From an uncultured Eubacterium sp. (GTDB lineage: Bacteria; Bacillota; Clostridia; Lachnospirales; Lachnospiraceae), in NCBI GenBank assembly GCA_905236295.1, contig CAJOQF010000261.1:1-7017 (forward strand): a stretch of DNA of 7,017 bases, in the 5' to 3' direction. How positions within the stretch are numbered: the first letter of the stretch is position 1; every line of letters begins with the position of its first letter. Below the pieces are notes generated by a model, which was not told the DNA's origin, ran no database searches, and saw only the letters and a list, made by a program, of their open reading frames with translations. Shown here one piece after another: positions 5,604 to 7,017 of this stretch. The translations under genes were made by a program, and so were the position numbers.

Positions 5604-6503
5604 TCAAGATCGCTTTAAATGCAGTCTCCCCATAAACATTGCAACAAACGGATTCAGATTTTCTCTTTTCCACACAGCAACAAGCGCCATATTCTCTACG
5701 CTGCTATTCCGCTCAAAATTTATGACTCTCAGTCCATATTCCTCTATCTGAACTGCCTCCGTCGAAAGGAGCGCTACCCCTTTTCCGAGGCGTGCCTGCA
5801 ACAAAGCCGATTCCTGATTTGGGACATACTTTATCTTCCCTTCGGAGATATGATATGCATGAAGGATATACAGGAGATCTCTCTCCCTCCCCGGCGAATC
5901 CTTCTCCTCCGGCAAAAAGAAGACCTCATCCTTAAGATCGGATATTGACAGCTTATCCTTCCCATAGAGAAAGTGTCTCTTTGATATTACCATGCACGGC
6001 TTTAAGTCTTTTATGTGATCCGCCACAACATCATCGTTTATGTTCACAAGGTCAAAATCATATGTAAAAATGACATCATATCTGTCCGCATGAAGTCCCT
6101 TTCTGAGATCTCCGAACGACTCAAACGAAAGCGTGATATCAAGATCTTTACACCGCTCAGACAACCCTTCTATTGCTGGGATCAAAAGTCTGTCCGCATC
6201 GATCTCCGTAAGAATCCCGATATTAAGTGCATCACGCTTTGACGCCTTCAGTTCCCTCGTCTGTCCGAGCGCAACATCGATCAGTTGCTCCATCTTCTTG
6301 CAGCAGTTCAGCATTATCGCCCCCTCCGGCGTAAGCCTGAGCCCACGGTTTGAGCGCTCAAACAACTTTACGCCCCAATCAAACTCGAGGTCAGCGATCT
6401 GCCTGCTTATAGTCGGCTGGGTGGTGTAGCGTTTTTTTGCCACTGCCGAGAAACTCAGCTCCCGCCCGACTTTCAAAAATACATCTATCTTCTCTGAGAT
6501 CAT
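5604..6503 (-). CDS. LysR-family transcriptional regulator
   Basis: A 299-residue LysR-type regulator of standard length. The N-terminal winged helix spans about residues 1-62, with LSFSAVAKKRYTTQPTISRQ (16-35) containing the recognition helix and VKLFERSNRGLRLTPEG (45-61) the wing; a linker helix follows to about 88. The effector-binding domain starts at LNIGIL (93-98) and runs to the end. Such proteins act as tetramers and respond to a small molecule linked to their target pathway. The gene is read in the same direction as the isomerase-SufE operon, 120 bp upstream, with a matching palindrome in between, so activation of that operon is the likely role. No terminator separates them, so some read-through is possible. 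A purine-rich AAGGTG lies about 10 nt before the ATG. I see no consensus promoter of its own in 6504-6577. Confidence 0.93.
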   Translation of the reverse strand: MISEKIDVFLKVGRELSFSAVAKKRYTTQPTISRQIADLEFDWGVKLFERSNRGLRLTPEGAIMLNCCKKMEQLIDVALGQTRELKASKRDALNIGILTEIDADRLLIPAIEGLSERCKDLDITLSFESFGDLRKGLHADRYDVIFTYDFDLVNINDDVVADHIKDLKPCMVISKRHFLYGKDKLSISDLKDEVFFLPEEKDSPGRERDLLYILHAYHISEGKIKYVPNQESALLQARLGKGVALLSTEAVQIEEYGLRVINFERNSSVENMALVAVWKRENLNPFVAMFMGRLHLKRS

Positions 6504-6577
6504 ATTATCATTTCACCTTAACCTTTTCTGTCGTTATCAACCAACACTTTAATAGCATCGTGATCATCTCTTATATA

Positions 6578-6932
6578 TTACTGTAACAACCACTTTGTCA
6601 GATCCAATACCTTTATCCCTTCAATGTCGTAATCCTCATGTGCCGTGTTTGCGATTAATACTTTAGGATATGCATCTTTAATTGATTTTAGTGGAGATAA
6701 CTCTCGTTCTAATGTATCTGGATCAGAAATATTATCAGATACCTGAATATACAGCTTTTCATTTTGCTTCATAACTACGAAATCTATCTCCTTCTGATAT
6801 AGCTTTCCGACATATATCTCATAACCTCTTCTGATCAATTCTAATGCAACTATATTTTCATAGGCTCGTCCATAATCCATACTTATCAACCAGATCACGT
6901 TTTATAATTGTAGTATAAACATCCTTTATATC
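6578..6932 (-). pseudogene. Remnant of a DUF4143/AAA_14-type ATP-binding protein
   Basis: Intact members are around 400 residues, with an AAA_14 P-loop domain and a C-terminal DUF4143 domain. Here the frame 6578-6898 gives the C-terminal domain, from [20 protein letters not shown] through [13 protein letters not shown] to the end. Just upstream, in another frame (6932 down to about 6875), [18 protein letters not shown] matches the segment that normally precedes the DUF4143 core by many residues. The P-loop part and the linking region are missing and the two pieces are out of frame, joined around a tandem TATGGAT/TATGGAC. A GTG at 6898 or ATG at 6880 could start a roughly 100-residue protein, but no ribosome site is convincing. 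A decayed gene is the best explanation. Confidence 0.75.
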
Positions 6933-6981
6933 TTAACTTCCAGTAAGGATTAACACTCAAACAAAATTAGCTGCCTACAAA

Positions 6982-7017
6982 GCCCGAAAAATCAACATTT
7001 CGCTTGATTTTTCGGGC
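6982..7017. terminator. Hairpin at the right edge, probable terminator
   Basis: GCCCGAAAAATCAA and TTGATTTTTCGGGC form a perfect 14-bp stem with an 8-base loop. On the minus strand TTTG follows, a short tail; on the plus strand the sequence after the stem is outside the window. It probably ends a gene beyond the right edge, or acts in both directions. Confidence 0.6.

Noticed and set aside
5115..5618. Plus-strand ORF of 167 codons
   Set aside because: It is antisense to the well-supported isomerase-like gene and crosses its promoter and the LysR-type site; low complexity and no domain pattern.

Overview
All genes in this window lie on the minus strand, so the text below follows transcription from right (7017) to left (1). 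AGGAGG-type ribosome sites, a TTG start, consensus TTGACA/TATAAT promoters, moderate GC and the gene families suggest a Firmicutes genome of the Clostridia, most likely Lachnospiraceae (for example a Butyrivibrio-like organism). This is inferred from style and family content; no marker gene is present. No tRNA, rRNA, CRISPR array or insertion sequence was found.

Right end (6578-7017): a 14-bp hairpin at the window edge, then the wreck of a DUF4143-type ATP-binding protein. Only a short central piece and the C-terminal domain survive, joined out of frame.

Centre (3089-6503): a LysR-type regulator is followed by a three-gene operon. The operon encodes an L-fucose/L-arabinose isomerase-like protein, a 142-aa protein of unknown family whose C-terminal half looks like an acyl carrier protein without the modified serine, and a SufE-like sulfur-acceptor protein. 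A perfect LysR-type palindrome lies about 64 bp upstream of the predicted operon start, and a strong hairpin terminator closes the operon. A sugar-isomerase fold with a SufE protein and no cysteine desulfurase nearby is the most unusual gene combination here.

Left (1822-3064): a 346-aa P-loop ATPase with a probable C-terminal winged helix, preceded by two tandem promoters, a GAAA-tetraloop hairpin, and a leader array of NATAAA units about 10 bp apart.

Left end (1-1743): a small glyoxalase/VOC-fold protein, then a dicarboxylate/amino-acid:cation symporter cut by the window edge. The symporter carries an N-terminal extension of about 130 residues resembling an anti-sigma-factor-type ATPase fold. 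The 127-bp gap before it repeats part of the ATPase leader array and continues into a stretch matching the ATPase coding sequence, as if a second ATPase copy had collapsed there. Three traces of ATPase genes (one intact, two remnants) in 7 kb suggest these ATPases turn over rapidly around more stable metabolic genes.
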